From contig CAJGCP010000028.1 in NCBI GenBank assembly GCA_904501885.1, forward strand, positions 1 through 27,648: 27,648 nt of DNA. The letters are read 5' to 3'. The stretch comes from an uncultured Acetatifactor sp. (GTDB taxonomy: Bacteria; Bacillota; Clostridia; Lachnospirales; Lachnospiraceae). Every line of letters begins with the position of its first letter. Positions within the stretch are counted from its first letter, which is position 1. The notes beneath the pieces are model-generated. The model had not been told where the DNA came from. It saw only the letters and a list, made by a program, of their open reading frames with translations, and did no database searches. The translations under genes and the position numbers were made by a program. Of this stretch, positions 1-7,637 are shown one piece after another.

Positions 1-669
1 CAGAAGTTTAAGCCTTCTGTAATGCGTCTGTATGACCCTGCGGAGACCGCATCTTTGATTAAGAAAATTGTAGGTGTGGAGAAGCCCGGTGCGTTTATGA
101 ACATCGCCATCGAGGGTTGCAAGGAGATGGTAGATGTCGAAGAAAAGATTCTGTTGGAGACCTTTGCAAAATATGGCGCAGAGGACCTTGGAAGTGAATA
201 TGGCGAGAAGTGGTGGAATGAGAAGATTACCTTCTTCTATCCCGGCCACATGATGGATATTCCTCAGATGTTTGGTACCATGGACACCATCGCTCCTTAC
301 GGCAAGATTGAAGAGATTTATTGGGCTATGAAAGAAGCCATCGAGACCAATCATCCTCAGGCCAAGTTCATCGCTCACTTCTCTCACTGGTATGAGTGGG
401 GCGCAATGGTTTATGATCGTTTCATCGTAGATGGCAAGGACGTTCCTCAGGATCCTGTAGAGGCACTTCGTATGCATCAGGAAATCTGGACCACAGGTGT
501 GCGTGCGGCATTGGCTCACGGCGGTGTGGTAAATGACCACCATGGTGTAGGTATCAAATTGGGACGTTTGATGAAGGAACAGTATGGTCCTGCAATGCAG
601 GTATTTGAAGGTTTGAAAAAACAGCTTGACCCGAACGGCATTATGAACCCGTTCAAGTTGGGTCTGTAA
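1..669 (+). CDS. FAD-linked oxidase, C-terminal part (5' truncated)
   Basis: The reading frame is open from base 1 and ends at the TAA at 667-669. The ATG at 22 is therefore probably internal, and 222 residues of a longer protein (family usually about 450-550) are visible. The end of the protein carries the hallmark of the C-terminal domain of FAD-linked oxidases (GlcD/AGPS type): a GGVVNDHHGVG segment followed by a DPNGIMNPFKLGL tail. The double His resembles the HHHG motif of alkyldihydroxyacetonephosphate synthase-like enzymes. The N-terminal FAD-binding PP-loop domain lies outside the window. Such enzymes oxidise 2-hydroxy acids or polyols in the cytoplasm. An Fe-S protein gene follows 19 bases downstream and a fused EtfBA lies further on, so electrons probably leave through these partners rather than to oxygen. 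The E. coli ygcU gene, as I recall it, also sits near ETF and FGGY kinase genes. The substrate is unknown. Confidence 0.85.
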   Translation, partial: QKFKPSVMRLYDPAETASLIKKIVGVEKPGAFMNIAIEGCKEMVDVEEKILLETFAKYGAEDLGSEYGEKWWNEKITFFYPGHMMDIPQMFGTMDTIAPYGKIEEIYWAMKEAIETNHPQAKFIAHFSHWYEWGAMVYDRFIVDGKDVPQDPVEALRMHQEIWTTGVRAALAHGGVVNDHHGVGIKLGRLMKEQYGPAMQVFEGLKKQLDPNGIMNPFKLGL

Positions 670-688
670 TTCCAGGGAGGTAGAGATT

Positions 689-1771
689 ATGATGTCAGAA
701 AAAAGCAAACAACATGTAGAATCCTGTCGTTTCTGCTGGATGTGTCATCACATCTGTCCCATTGGAAATGCCACCGGATTGGAGAGAAATACAGCAAGAG
801 CAAGAGCGTTGGGCCTGTCTTTGGTGAATCGTGGCGCCATTGAACTTGCGGAAGTGATTGACAATATTTATGAATGTGCCTGCTGCGGCGGTTGTGTGAA
901 GGATTGTATCACAGGATGGGATCCCGTGATGTTCACCAAGGAAGCAAGATTGGACGCGGCGATGGAGGGTGTACTTCCTGAGTACATTAACAAGTTAGTA
1001 GATAACTGTTTAGAAATCGGCAATGCGTATGGTATCACTGAAGTGGATGCAACGCTTGCAAAGGCTGCAGCTGCTCATGGAGCAAAGACTGATGTGCTTT
1101 TGTTCCTGGGTGTGGATGCTACTTATAAGGTGCCTCAGGCGGCAGTAAACGCTATCAAGGTATTGGAAAAAGCAGGCGTAACATTCACGGTTCTGGACAA
1201 AGAACCTGCCAGCGGTCAGCAGTTGGAGTACTTAATCAGTGCAGCTAACGAGACCAAGGAGCAAATGATTGCCTGTGCAAAGGCAGTAAATGAATTCAAG
1301 ACCGTAGTGGTATTTGATCCTCAGGACGCAAAGGTATTTAAGCGTGAGTACAAAGAGTGGGGCGTAGAGTTGACTGCTGATGTAGTGACCTTCACCGCAT
1401 ATGTGGCAGAACTTTTGAAGAGTGGTGTATTGAAGGCATCTGCTTCCGATAAAGAAATGGTTTATCAGGATCCCTTCCAGCTTTCCAGAGATTTGGATGA
1501 GACCACTCCTGCAAGAGAAGTGGTAAATGCTTATGCTGTATGTAAGGAAATGTTGGTGAATGGTGCGGCAACCATGTGGGCCGGTAACATTCTGATGAAG
1601 GAATGGATGCCCCAGGTCATCGACAAAGTAGCAGCTAACCGCATCAGAAATGCCAAGGGTGTGGGCGCAGATACCATGGTAACAGCAAGTGTATCTGAGT
1701 ACGCAGCACTGAAGGCAGTGGACCAGAGTGATGTCAAGATTCTCTCTTTGGAAGAATTGATTTTAGGATAA
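689..1771 (+). CDS. (Fe-S)-binding protein, GlcF/HdrD-like electron transfer subunit
   Basis: This 360-residue protein starts at an ATG 8 bases after a GGAGG ribosome site. The N-terminal 75 residues hold two cysteine clusters: C13-x2-C16-x2-C19-x3-C23-P, a standard 4Fe-4S ligand set, and C63-x-C65-C66-x2-C69-x3-C73, a probable second cluster. The remaining 280 residues are an alpha/beta region in which I do not see the paired CCG (CX~35CCX~35CXXC) modules normal for GlcF and HdrB/D. It is therefore a reduced member of the family. The likely role is cytoplasmic electron transfer between the FAD-linked oxidase encoded just upstream and an ETF-type carrier. It lies 19 bases after the oxidase and 15 before the aldolase, so co-transcription is very likely. 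The Fe-S assignment is firm and the partner assignment is inferred from context. Confidence 0.85.
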   Translation: MMSEKSKQHVESCRFCWMCHHICPIGNATGLERNTARARALGLSLVNRGAIELAEVIDNIYECACCGGCVKDCITGWDPVMFTKEARLDAAMEGVLPEYINKLVDNCLEIGNAYGITEVDATLAKAAAAHGAKTDVLLFLGVDATYKVPQAAVNAIKVLEKAGVTFTVLDKEPASGQQLEYLISAANETKEQMIACAKAVNEFKTVVVFDPQDAKVFKREYKEWGVELTADVVTFTAYVAELLKSGVLKASASDKEMVYQDPFQLSRDLDETTPAREVVNAYAVCKEMLVNGAATMWAGNILMKEWMPQVIDKVAANRIRNAKGVGADTMVTASVSEYAALKAVDQSDVKILSLEELILG

Positions 1772-1786
1772 TAGGAGGCAGACGCT

Positions 1787-2641
1787 ATGTTAGTCGGTTT
1801 AAAAGAAATTTTGGACATGGCACAAAAAGGCGGATTTGCCATTCCTGCATTTAATGTTTATAACATGGAAACAGTTGTGGGTATCGTTGAAGCGGCAGAG
1901 GAAGCAAAGGCTCCCATTATTATGCAGGTATACCCCAGACTGGTAAAGGAAGGTGTGGCATATTATTTGGCACCTTCCATCATTGCAGCAGCAAAAAAAG
2001 CCAGCGTTCCGGTATGTTTCCATTTGGACCATGGTCCTTCCGAATTGGAAGTAACCAGATCCTTATATTGGGGAGCAACAGGTATCATGTTAGATGGTTC
2101 CACTCTCCCCTATGAAGAAAATGTGGCATTGACCAAGCGTGTGGCAGATACCTGTGCACATCTTGGCATCTCTATTGAGGGTGAGTTGGGACATGTGGGT
2201 AGTGTCAATGACAATGGCATGGACGAATTCACCAATGTGGAAGAAGCCGCTGACTTCGTAAAACGCACGGGCGTAGCATGTCTGGCAGTGTTAGTGGGCA
2301 ATGCTCACGGAAGGTACAAAAAACCTCCCAAGCTGGACATTGACAGAATCGCCAACATCTACGGAGCCACCAATCACACTCCTCTAGTTCTCCATGGTGG
2401 CTCCGGTATTCCGGATGATCAGATTAAACTGGCAGTGAAAGCGGGTATCCGCAAGATGAACTTTGCCACCGATATCTGTTATACCTTCCTGGATGCAGTT
2501 GGTGAAGAATTGAATAATCCTGAGAGGAGCATTGCGTTGGATAACTTCATGAAGTATCCCATTGCAAAAGTGAAGGAATTTGCACTTCAGAAGATTGCAC
2601 TTCTAGATGCAGCCGGAAAGGGAGTATATGAGTATAAGTAA
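1787..2641 (+). CDS. class II ketose-bisphosphate aldolase family protein
   Basis: This 284-residue protein is a full-length class II (zinc) aldolase of the FbaA/KbaY/IolJ group. It opens with a segment typical of the family (LKEILDMAQKGGFAIPAFNV). Visible active-site features are the HLDHG motif at residues 79-83, where D81 is the expected catalytic acid and H82 a zinc ligand. H174 in GNAHGRY and H203 in HGGSG are the expected other zinc ligands. The family cleaves ketose 1-phosphates or bisphosphates to dihydroxyacetone phosphate plus an aldehyde. Two sugar kinases follow directly, which fits a ketose bisphosphate substrate. An IolB-like gene further downstream leaves open an IolJ role on 6-phospho-5-dehydro-2-deoxygluconate. 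An AGGAGG site precedes the start, and the end overlaps the start of the next gene by 14 bases, a sign of translational coupling. Exact substrate cannot be read from sequence. Confidence 0.9.
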   Translation: MLVGLKEILDMAQKGGFAIPAFNVYNMETVVGIVEAAEEAKAPIIMQVYPRLVKEGVAYYLAPSIIAAAKKASVPVCFHLDHGPSELEVTRSLYWGATGIMLDGSTLPYEENVALTKRVADTCAHLGISIEGELGHVGSVNDNGMDEFTNVEEAADFVKRTGVACLAVLVGNAHGRYKKPPKLDIDRIANIYGATNHTPLVLHGGSGIPDDQIKLAVKAGIRKMNFATDICYTFLDAVGEELNNPERSIALDNFMKYPIAKVKEFALQKIALLDAAGKGVYEYK

Positions 2642-3563
2642 CGAAATATCCGTACAGGTGGCAGGCGTGGGTGCCTGCGTGGCGGATACACTTTATACTT
2701 TGACGGGTTTTCCAAAAGAAGATACGAAGCTTCGCGCAGAAGATTCAAAAATGGCAGGCGGCGGACCGGTAGCGACCGGTCTTGTCGCTGTTTCCAAATT
2801 GGGGGTTTCTACCGCATATTTGGGTGTTCTGAGTGAAGATGCGTCAGGTATTTTCTTAAAAGAAGATTTTGAAAAGTATGGCGTAAATACCCAGGCTATA
2901 GTAAAATATAAAGAGGGCTATCGGTCCTTTTCTTCCAGTATTTGGTTGAACAGGACAGAAGGAACCAGAACCTGCGTCTTTGACAGAGGTAATTTACCTC
3001 CCTATGTATTGAATGAAGAGGGAGCAGCCGTCCTGCGTCAGGCAAAGATTTTGATGGTGGACGGCAATGAATTGCAGGCGGCAATCGATGCGGCCACCTA
3101 TATTCACGCCTACGGTGGTAAGGTACTTTATGATGCTGGTGGCAGATACGAAGGGGTAGAAAAATTGCTTCCCCAGGCGGACATATTGATCCCTTCTGCC
3201 GAGTTTGCATTGGGCATCACAGGGGAAACAGACATTGCCCAAGCGGCAGTGAAATTATACGAAACCTATCAGCCGGAAGTGGTGGTGATCACTGATGGTA
3301 AAAACGGCGGTGTGATTTATCAGGGCGATACTGTGGAGCATTATGAAGCTTTCAAAGTAGATGCGGTAGACTCCAACGGTGCCGGCGATGTGTTCCATGG
3401 AGCCTTTGCAGCGGCAGTTGTAAAGGGCTATTCCTACAGGGAGTGCTGCACCTTTGCAAGTGCGGTTTCTGCAGTGAAATGTACCGGATTCGGTGCCAGA
3501 GAGTCGGCTCCGGACATGGCTATGTTGGAAACGTTCTTAAGAGAGCGGGGCGTGACCCTATAA
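2628..3563 (+). CDS. PfkB-family carbohydrate kinase
   Basis: I place the start at the ATG at 2628, behind AAAGGGAG, rather than the earlier in-frame ATG at 2607 that lies deep in the aldolase gene. This gives 311 residues, the usual ribokinase-family length. Seen motifs are the N-terminal glycine pair region G44-G45-G46-P (sugar-binding lid side) and the C-terminal signature D248-S-N-G-A-G-D254, where D254 is the expected catalytic base and the glycines form the anion hole. The family phosphorylates sugars such as ribose, fructose 1-phosphate, 2-keto-3-deoxygluconate or 5-dehydro-2-deoxygluconate (IolC) with ATP in the cytoplasm. The start overlaps the aldolase gene, so the two are probably translated together and act in sequence. 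With an FGGY kinase following, it may add the second phosphate of a ketose bisphosphate. An IolC-like role is the main alternative. Confidence 0.9.
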   Translation: MSISNEISVQVAGVGACVADTLYTLTGFPKEDTKLRAEDSKMAGGGPVATGLVAVSKLGVSTAYLGVLSEDASGIFLKEDFEKYGVNTQAIVKYKEGYRSFSSSIWLNRTEGTRTCVFDRGNLPPYVLNEEGAAVLRQAKILMVDGNELQAAIDAATYIHAYGGKVLYDAGGRYEGVEKLLPQADILIPSAEFALGITGETDIAQAAVKLYETYQPEVVVITDGKNGGVIYQGDTVEHYEAFKVDAVDSNGAGDVFHGAFAAAVVKGYSYRECCTFASAVSAVKCTGFGARESAPDMAMLETFLRERGVTL

Positions 3564-3594
3564 AAGATAGGATTCAAATAATACCAGAGAAATT

Positions 3595-3618
3595 ATAGCC
3601 GTGGTAAGAAACGGCTAT
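3595..3618. repeat. 8-bp inverted repeat between the two kinase genes
   Basis: The sequence ATAGCCGT (3595-3602) and its exact complement ACGGCTAT (3611-3618) enclose an 8-base loop. No run of T follows, so this is not a standard terminator. It could be a regulator site or an RNA stem that adjusts expression of the downstream genes. It lies in the 93-base gap between the PfkB and FGGY kinase genes, the largest gap in this gene run. Confidence 0.4.
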
Positions 3619-3656
3619 GCACGAAAATAAATCGGATAAAGAGAAGGTTGCAACAT

Positions 3657-5138
3657 ATGAAATATTTATTGGGAATTGATTTCGGTGGAGGCTCTTCTAA
3701 GGCTACATTGATTGACACAATGGGCAATATTGTAGCGGAAAACACAGTAGAATATCCGACCTACTATCCAAATCTCGGATGGTGTGAACAGGAGCCTGCA
3801 GATTGGAACCGGGCTCTGGCAGAGAATGTCCAAAACTTATTAAAAAAGTCCTCCGTGAACGCGGAGGACATTTTGGCATTAGCCATAGATTCTGCCACAC
3901 ATACTTGGGTGATGTGCGACGAGGATTTCAAGCCTCTTCGGCCGGCCATTCATTGGACGGATTCCAGATCCGTTGCTGAGGCGGAACAGTTGAAGAAAGA
4001 ATATGGGGACATGATTTTTGAACAGAGTTTCCATCATCCCGGCACCATCTGGACGCTTCCTCAGATTTTGTGGGTGCGAGAGCATGAGCCGGAGCATTTT
4101 AGCCGCATGCGATATATCTTCTTTGAAAAAGATTATATCCGCTATGGACTTACAGGAGTCTATTGTACGGATTACATAGAGGCACAGGGCAGCATGCTGT
4201 TTGATTGCCGTGCGAACAAGTGGAGTGAGAAGTTGATGGCCATCGCAGGCGTCAACGAAGAACAGCTTCCGCCACTGAAAAAGCCCACGGATGTGATTGG
4301 CGCAGTGACGGTAGAGGCAGCGGAATTGACCGGTTTGGCAGCAGGTACGCCTGTAATTTGCGGTACCACGGACACTGTAATGGAGGTGTTTGCATCCGGT
4401 GCAGTGTCTCCAGGAGATGTGACAGTGAAGCTTGCAACGGCAGGAAGAATTTGTGTCATCACGGAAACTCCTTATCCTAACCGTCACCTGGTAAATTATG
4501 CCCATGTAGTGGAGGGGCTTTGGTACCCCGGTACGGCCACCAAGGCGGCGGCCAGTTCCTATCGTTGGTATAGAGATACCTTCGGGGGAAGTTATGAAGA
4601 ATTGAACCGTGGCGCACAAGAGGTACCTATTGGTTGTGAGGGACTGATGTATCACCCCTATTTGAACGGAGAACTGACACCTTACGGGGATGTATCTTTG
4701 TGCGGTAGTTTTATCGGTATGAGAGCTACCCATACAAAGGGACATTTTACCCGTGCGGTATTGGAGGGTGTGGCGTTGTCCCTGCTTCATTCCAAGAAGA
4801 CCTTGGAGGAGATGGGTATTTCCATTGACAAGCCTGCCACCATCATCGGCGGCGGTGCCAAAGGTGATTTGTGGAGACAGATTACCGCAGACTGCTTGGG
4901 AATAGAATTGAAGAAGACAGTGAGCAGTGATTCCTCTCTGGGCTCTGCTATGTTGACAGGTATGGCGATCGGTGTTTTTGCGGATGCCAAGGCTGCGGTT
5001 GAGGCTTGCGTGCGAGCAGAGTCCATTACCAAGCCTAATCTTGAGAATCACAGTGCTTACGAGAAAATTTTTGAGGAATATGTGGCAGTGCACGATGCAC
5101 TGGCTCCCATATATCATAAAAGAAGTGGTATGTCATAA
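3657..5138 (+). CDS. FGGY-family carbohydrate kinase, xylulokinase-like
   Basis: The ATG at 3657, 9 bases after GAGAAGG, is preferred over an in-frame TTG at 3648 that overlaps this ribosome site. The 493-residue product has the usual FGGY length. The N-terminus carries the first phosphate-binding loop GIDFGGGSSKATL with D8, and the second actin-like domain holds CGTTDTVMEVF with D239, placed like the catalytic Asp of E. coli XylB (about residue 233). The second domain also contains an IIGGGAKGDLWRQITAD segment typical of the adenosine-binding motif. The enzyme phosphorylates a pentulose, polyol or similar sugar with ATP in the cytoplasm. Its place between an aldolase/PfkB pair and an ETF is consistent with oxidation of a polyol to a ketose before phosphorylation. 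A long antisense frame within it (3879-5117) is a codon-bias shadow. Sugar identity is not determined. Confidence 0.92.
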   Translation: MKYLLGIDFGGGSSKATLIDTMGNIVAENTVEYPTYYPNLGWCEQEPADWNRALAENVQNLLKKSSVNAEDILALAIDSATHTWVMCDEDFKPLRPAIHWTDSRSVAEAEQLKKEYGDMIFEQSFHHPGTIWTLPQILWVREHEPEHFSRMRYIFFEKDYIRYGLTGVYCTDYIEAQGSMLFDCRANKWSEKLMAIAGVNEEQLPPLKKPTDVIGAVTVEAAELTGLAAGTPVICGTTDTVMEVFASGAVSPGDVTVKLATAGRICVITETPYPNRHLVNYAHVVEGLWYPGTATKAAASSYRWYRDTFGGSYEELNRGAQEVPIGCEGLMYHPYLNGELTPYGDVSLCGSFIGMRATHTKGHFTRAVLEGVALSLLHSKKTLEEMGISIDKPATIIGGGAKGDLWRQITADCLGIELKKTVSSDSSLGSAMLTGMAIGVFADAKAAVEACVRAESITKPNLENHSAYEKIFEEYVAVHDALAPIYHKRSGMS

Positions 5139-5207
5139 ATGTTGCGATGTGCCATGGCCTGTGCGCTATGCGGACAATTGCGTCATATGCTTTAATTGGA
5201 GTAGTTT

Positions 5208-6779
5208 ATGAAAATAGTTGTATGTGTAAAACAAACTGCGGACGGAGAACTAAATCCCTTTGATGCCAGTGCCTACGAAGCGGCGTTGCGGATTGCTGAC
5301 AGCGAAGTTATCTTATTGTCCATGGGGCCGGAGCGCACCGGTGAGATGCTTTTGAATCTCACCCGACTGGGAGCCAAGGAAGCCTATCATCTTTGCGATC
5401 CGGCTTTTGCCGGGGCAGACACTTTGGCAACGGCCTACACCTTATCCCTGGCTATTGGGAAATTGCGGCCGGATCTGGTGATTTGCGGCAGGCAGACGGT
5501 GGACGGGGATACGGCACAGACGGGCCCGTCACTGTCAGTGATGGCGAACTTGAATCTGATTACCAATGTGATGAAGATAGCAGAGGTGATATGTCCCGAG
5601 GATGGTGGAGAGATATCCGGTGGAACCCGTGACTTGGCGGGTAGCGGCGCAGGTCTTTGCTGTGAAACCAGAGATGGCATCCTGCATAGAGTTCCTTATC
5701 CTGCCCTGATTACGGTGGAGAGAATTCACCATTTGCGATTGCCAAGTATTCGGTCTAAGCGGGGCGTTGTAACCAGATGGACAACGGAGGATATCGGTGC
5801 GGACCCTACCCGATGTGGCATGCAAGGATCACCCACCAAGGTGGTGGCCTCCTTTGCCAATGAAGAAGGCAAGCGGAAATGCAAATTTATTCAAGCGCAG
5901 GAATTGCTGGTGGCGGTGGCAGCGGGATTGTCCAAGGAAAAGGACAGACTGAAACCTGTTTCCAGACCGGGAAAACTTTTGCCCGATGTGTGGATTGTGG
6001 GCGAAGATCCCAGACCCTACGGCGAAATGGTCAGTGATAGTGTTACGGTGATTGATAGAAAAAACTTTGCGGCGGATATTGGGAACGATACAAGAGTCTT
6101 CGCAGAGAAATTTGCAGAGTATGTACGGGAACACAATCCCCAGGTAATCCTTTGGGGTTCGGATGCCTGGAGCAAGGCAGTGGCGCCCCAGGTGGCAGCT
6201 ATTTTGCAAACGGGCTTATGTGCAGACTGCACAGCCCTTGAGACGGACGGCGAGAACTTGTTCATGTATCGGCCGGCCTTCTCCGGCAACATCATCGCCA
6301 AGATTATTTGCGGCACCACACCGGTTATGGCTACTGTGCGAACGGTGGATAAAGAAGGTGCAGATGTGATCTGTAGCATCGGCAGAGGTGCCAAGGATGC
6401 TGTGGAGCAGATAGAGGAATTTGCAAATTCTATGAATTGGGAACTGGCGGCTTCCAGAGGCGCAGTGGACGGGGAGTTTCAGCCCTACCACAGACAAGTG
6501 GGCATCACGGGTAAAAGTGTTAGTCCGGCTGTCTATCTTGCCGTTGGTATCTCAGGCGCAGTACATCATATTGCCGGTATGAAACAATCGGGAACAGTGA
6601 TTGCAATCAATCCCGATCCGAAAGCTCCTATATTCGAGTACGCAGATTACGGGGTAATTGGAACCATTGAGGAAGTGTTGGACCATTTACTGATATTTAA
6701 GAAAAGTAATGCACAAAAATGTAAAAGCACAATGCGTGCAGTAAAAATTAAGAACAATAATACGACACAGGTGTCATAA
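5208..6779 (+). CDS. etfBA: fused electron transfer flavoprotein EtfB-EtfA
   Basis: This 523-residue protein joins both ETF subunits in one chain. Residues 1 to about 230 are EtfB: MKIVVCVKQ start, an AGADTLATAYTLS segment and C93-GRQTVDGDTAQTGP, a nucleotide-binding motif of ETF beta. Residues about 250-505 are EtfA: an ADCTALE/RPAFSGNI region and the FAD-binding C-terminal signature around 443-458 (YLAVGISGAVHHIAGM), then AINPDPKAPIFEYADYG. A basic tail of about 25 residues ends the protein. ETFs carry electrons from flavin dehydrogenases, and some bifurcate them to ferredoxin and NAD. Here the FAD-linked oxidase and Fe-S protein of the same run are the natural partners. In the beta part, VKQ is followed almost at once by NPFDASAYEAALR, so the roughly 20-residue loop common in beta subunits is missing. 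Separate genes are the rule, so the fusion is notable. Domain assignment is firm; bifurcation is not shown. Confidence 0.93.
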   Translation: MKIVVCVKQTADGELNPFDASAYEAALRIADSEVILLSMGPERTGEMLLNLTRLGAKEAYHLCDPAFAGADTLATAYTLSLAIGKLRPDLVICGRQTVDGDTAQTGPSLSVMANLNLITNVMKIAEVICPEDGGEISGGTRDLAGSGAGLCCETRDGILHRVPYPALITVERIHHLRLPSIRSKRGVVTRWTTEDIGADPTRCGMQGSPTKVVASFANEEGKRKCKFIQAQELLVAVAAGLSKEKDRLKPVSRPGKLLPDVWIVGEDPRPYGEMVSDSVTVIDRKNFAADIGNDTRVFAEKFAEYVREHNPQVILWGSDAWSKAVAPQVAAILQTGLCADCTALETDGENLFMYRPAFSGNIIAKIICGTTPVMATVRTVDKEGADVICSIGRGAKDAVEQIEEFANSMNWELAASRGAVDGEFQPYHRQVGITGKSVSPAVYLAVGISGAVHHIAGMKQSGTVIAINPDPKAPIFEYADYGVIGTIEEVLDHLLIFKKSNAQKCKSTMRAVKIKNNNTTQVS

Positions 6780-6794
6780 AAGGAGGGACAAAAA

Positions 6795-7583
6795 ATGAGT
6801 TTCAAGAAAAGGTATGAAAAAAAGATCGGTTATACTCCCATTTGCAAGATTGGTGAGTGCAGCCTGAAGAAATTGGAGTTCGGCATCATTGAACTGGAAG
6901 CAGGCGGGTTACAGGAGTTTGATACGCAGGACAGAGAAGTGGCTTTCATTATGTTGGAAGGTCATTGCGATGTTGCTTTTGACAGCACCTGCTGGAGAAA
7001 TGTGGGCAACAGAAAGAATGTATTTGAGAATCGTAAGGCAGAGAGTTTCTATATGCCCAGGGATCAGAAGTTGCAGATTAAGGCATTGTATCATGTGAAG
7101 ATTGCAGTTTGCGGTACCCCGGTGACGGAAAAGACCGAAGCACAACTTTTGAGAGAAGATCATGTGGTGCTGAAGACCCTGGGCAGAGTTCCTTTTGAGA
7201 GAGAAACCAGCTTCATCATTGACGGAAATTCCAATGCAAAAGTATTGACCATTGGCGAGTGTTATGTGACGGAAGGTAACTGGGCGGGATTCCCTCCTCA
7301 CAAGCATGATGAGGACAATATGCCCACAGAGTGTATTTGTGAAGAAATTTACTACTTTTTGTTTGACCCCGAGCAGGGCTTCGGGGTACAATGTCTGTAT
7401 ACTGCTGACGGAGCATTGGACGAGGCGTACCGCGTGAAAAATGACGAATTGGTGGAATTCCCTTATGGCTACCATTCCACCGTTTCCACACCCGGTTACC
7501 AAACCTATTTCCTCTGGTTAATGGCGGGCGATTATCAGGGATTTAACAGAAGTAACGATCCCGCTCACGATTGGATAAAGTAA
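6795..7583 (+). CDS. iolB: 5-deoxy-glucuronate isomerase family protein (IolB-like cupin)
   Basis: This 262-residue protein matches the length and layout of IolB, a bicupin. The C-terminal half has the family metal site: H169-K-H171 within GFPPHKHD, E184 in the CEEIYYF segment, and H227 in FPYGYHSTVSTPGY. The end carries WLMAGDYQGFNRSNDPAHDW, typical of IolB. IolB converts 5-deoxy-glucuronate to 2-deoxy-5-keto-gluconate in myo-inositol breakdown; the related KduI acts on 5-keto-4-deoxyuronate from pectin or alginate. The sequence fits IolB better. An AGGAGGGA ribosome site lies 6 bases before the ATG, and the gene follows the EtfBA gene by 15 bases. No IolD gene is in the window, so a classic inositol pathway is not proven, and the true substrate may be a related keto or deoxy sugar acid. 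Confidence 0.85.
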   Translation: MSFKKRYEKKIGYTPICKIGECSLKKLEFGIIELEAGGLQEFDTQDREVAFIMLEGHCDVAFDSTCWRNVGNRKNVFENRKAESFYMPRDQKLQIKALYHVKIAVCGTPVTEKTEAQLLREDHVVLKTLGRVPFERETSFIIDGNSNAKVLTIGECYVTEGNWAGFPPHKHDEDNMPTECICEEIYYFLFDPEQGFGVQCLYTADGALDEAYRVKNDELVEFPYGYHSTVSTPGYQTYFLWLMAGDYQGFNRSNDPAHDWIK

Positions 7584-7598
7584 TCAGGAAAAACCTGA
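7584..7598. repeat. short hairpin after the iolB-like gene
   Basis: TCAGG and CCTGA flank a five-A loop immediately after the stop codon. The 5-bp stem has no T run, so it is too weak to be a terminator. It may be an RNA-processing or stability element within the operon, or chance. Confidence 0.2.
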
Positions 7599-7637
7599 AA
7601 GGATATCAGAACAAGAAAGTAGAAGGAAAAATGATTT

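Noticed and set aside
3879..5117. 412-residue open frame on the - strand inside the FGGY kinase gene
   Set aside because: It has no ribosome site or recognisable domain, and the + strand frame is a clear full-length FGGY kinase. It is a by-product of codon bias.
4972..5211. 79-residue + strand frame across the end of the kinase gene
   Set aside because: It is out of frame with the kinase for most of its length, with no ribosome site and no domain.
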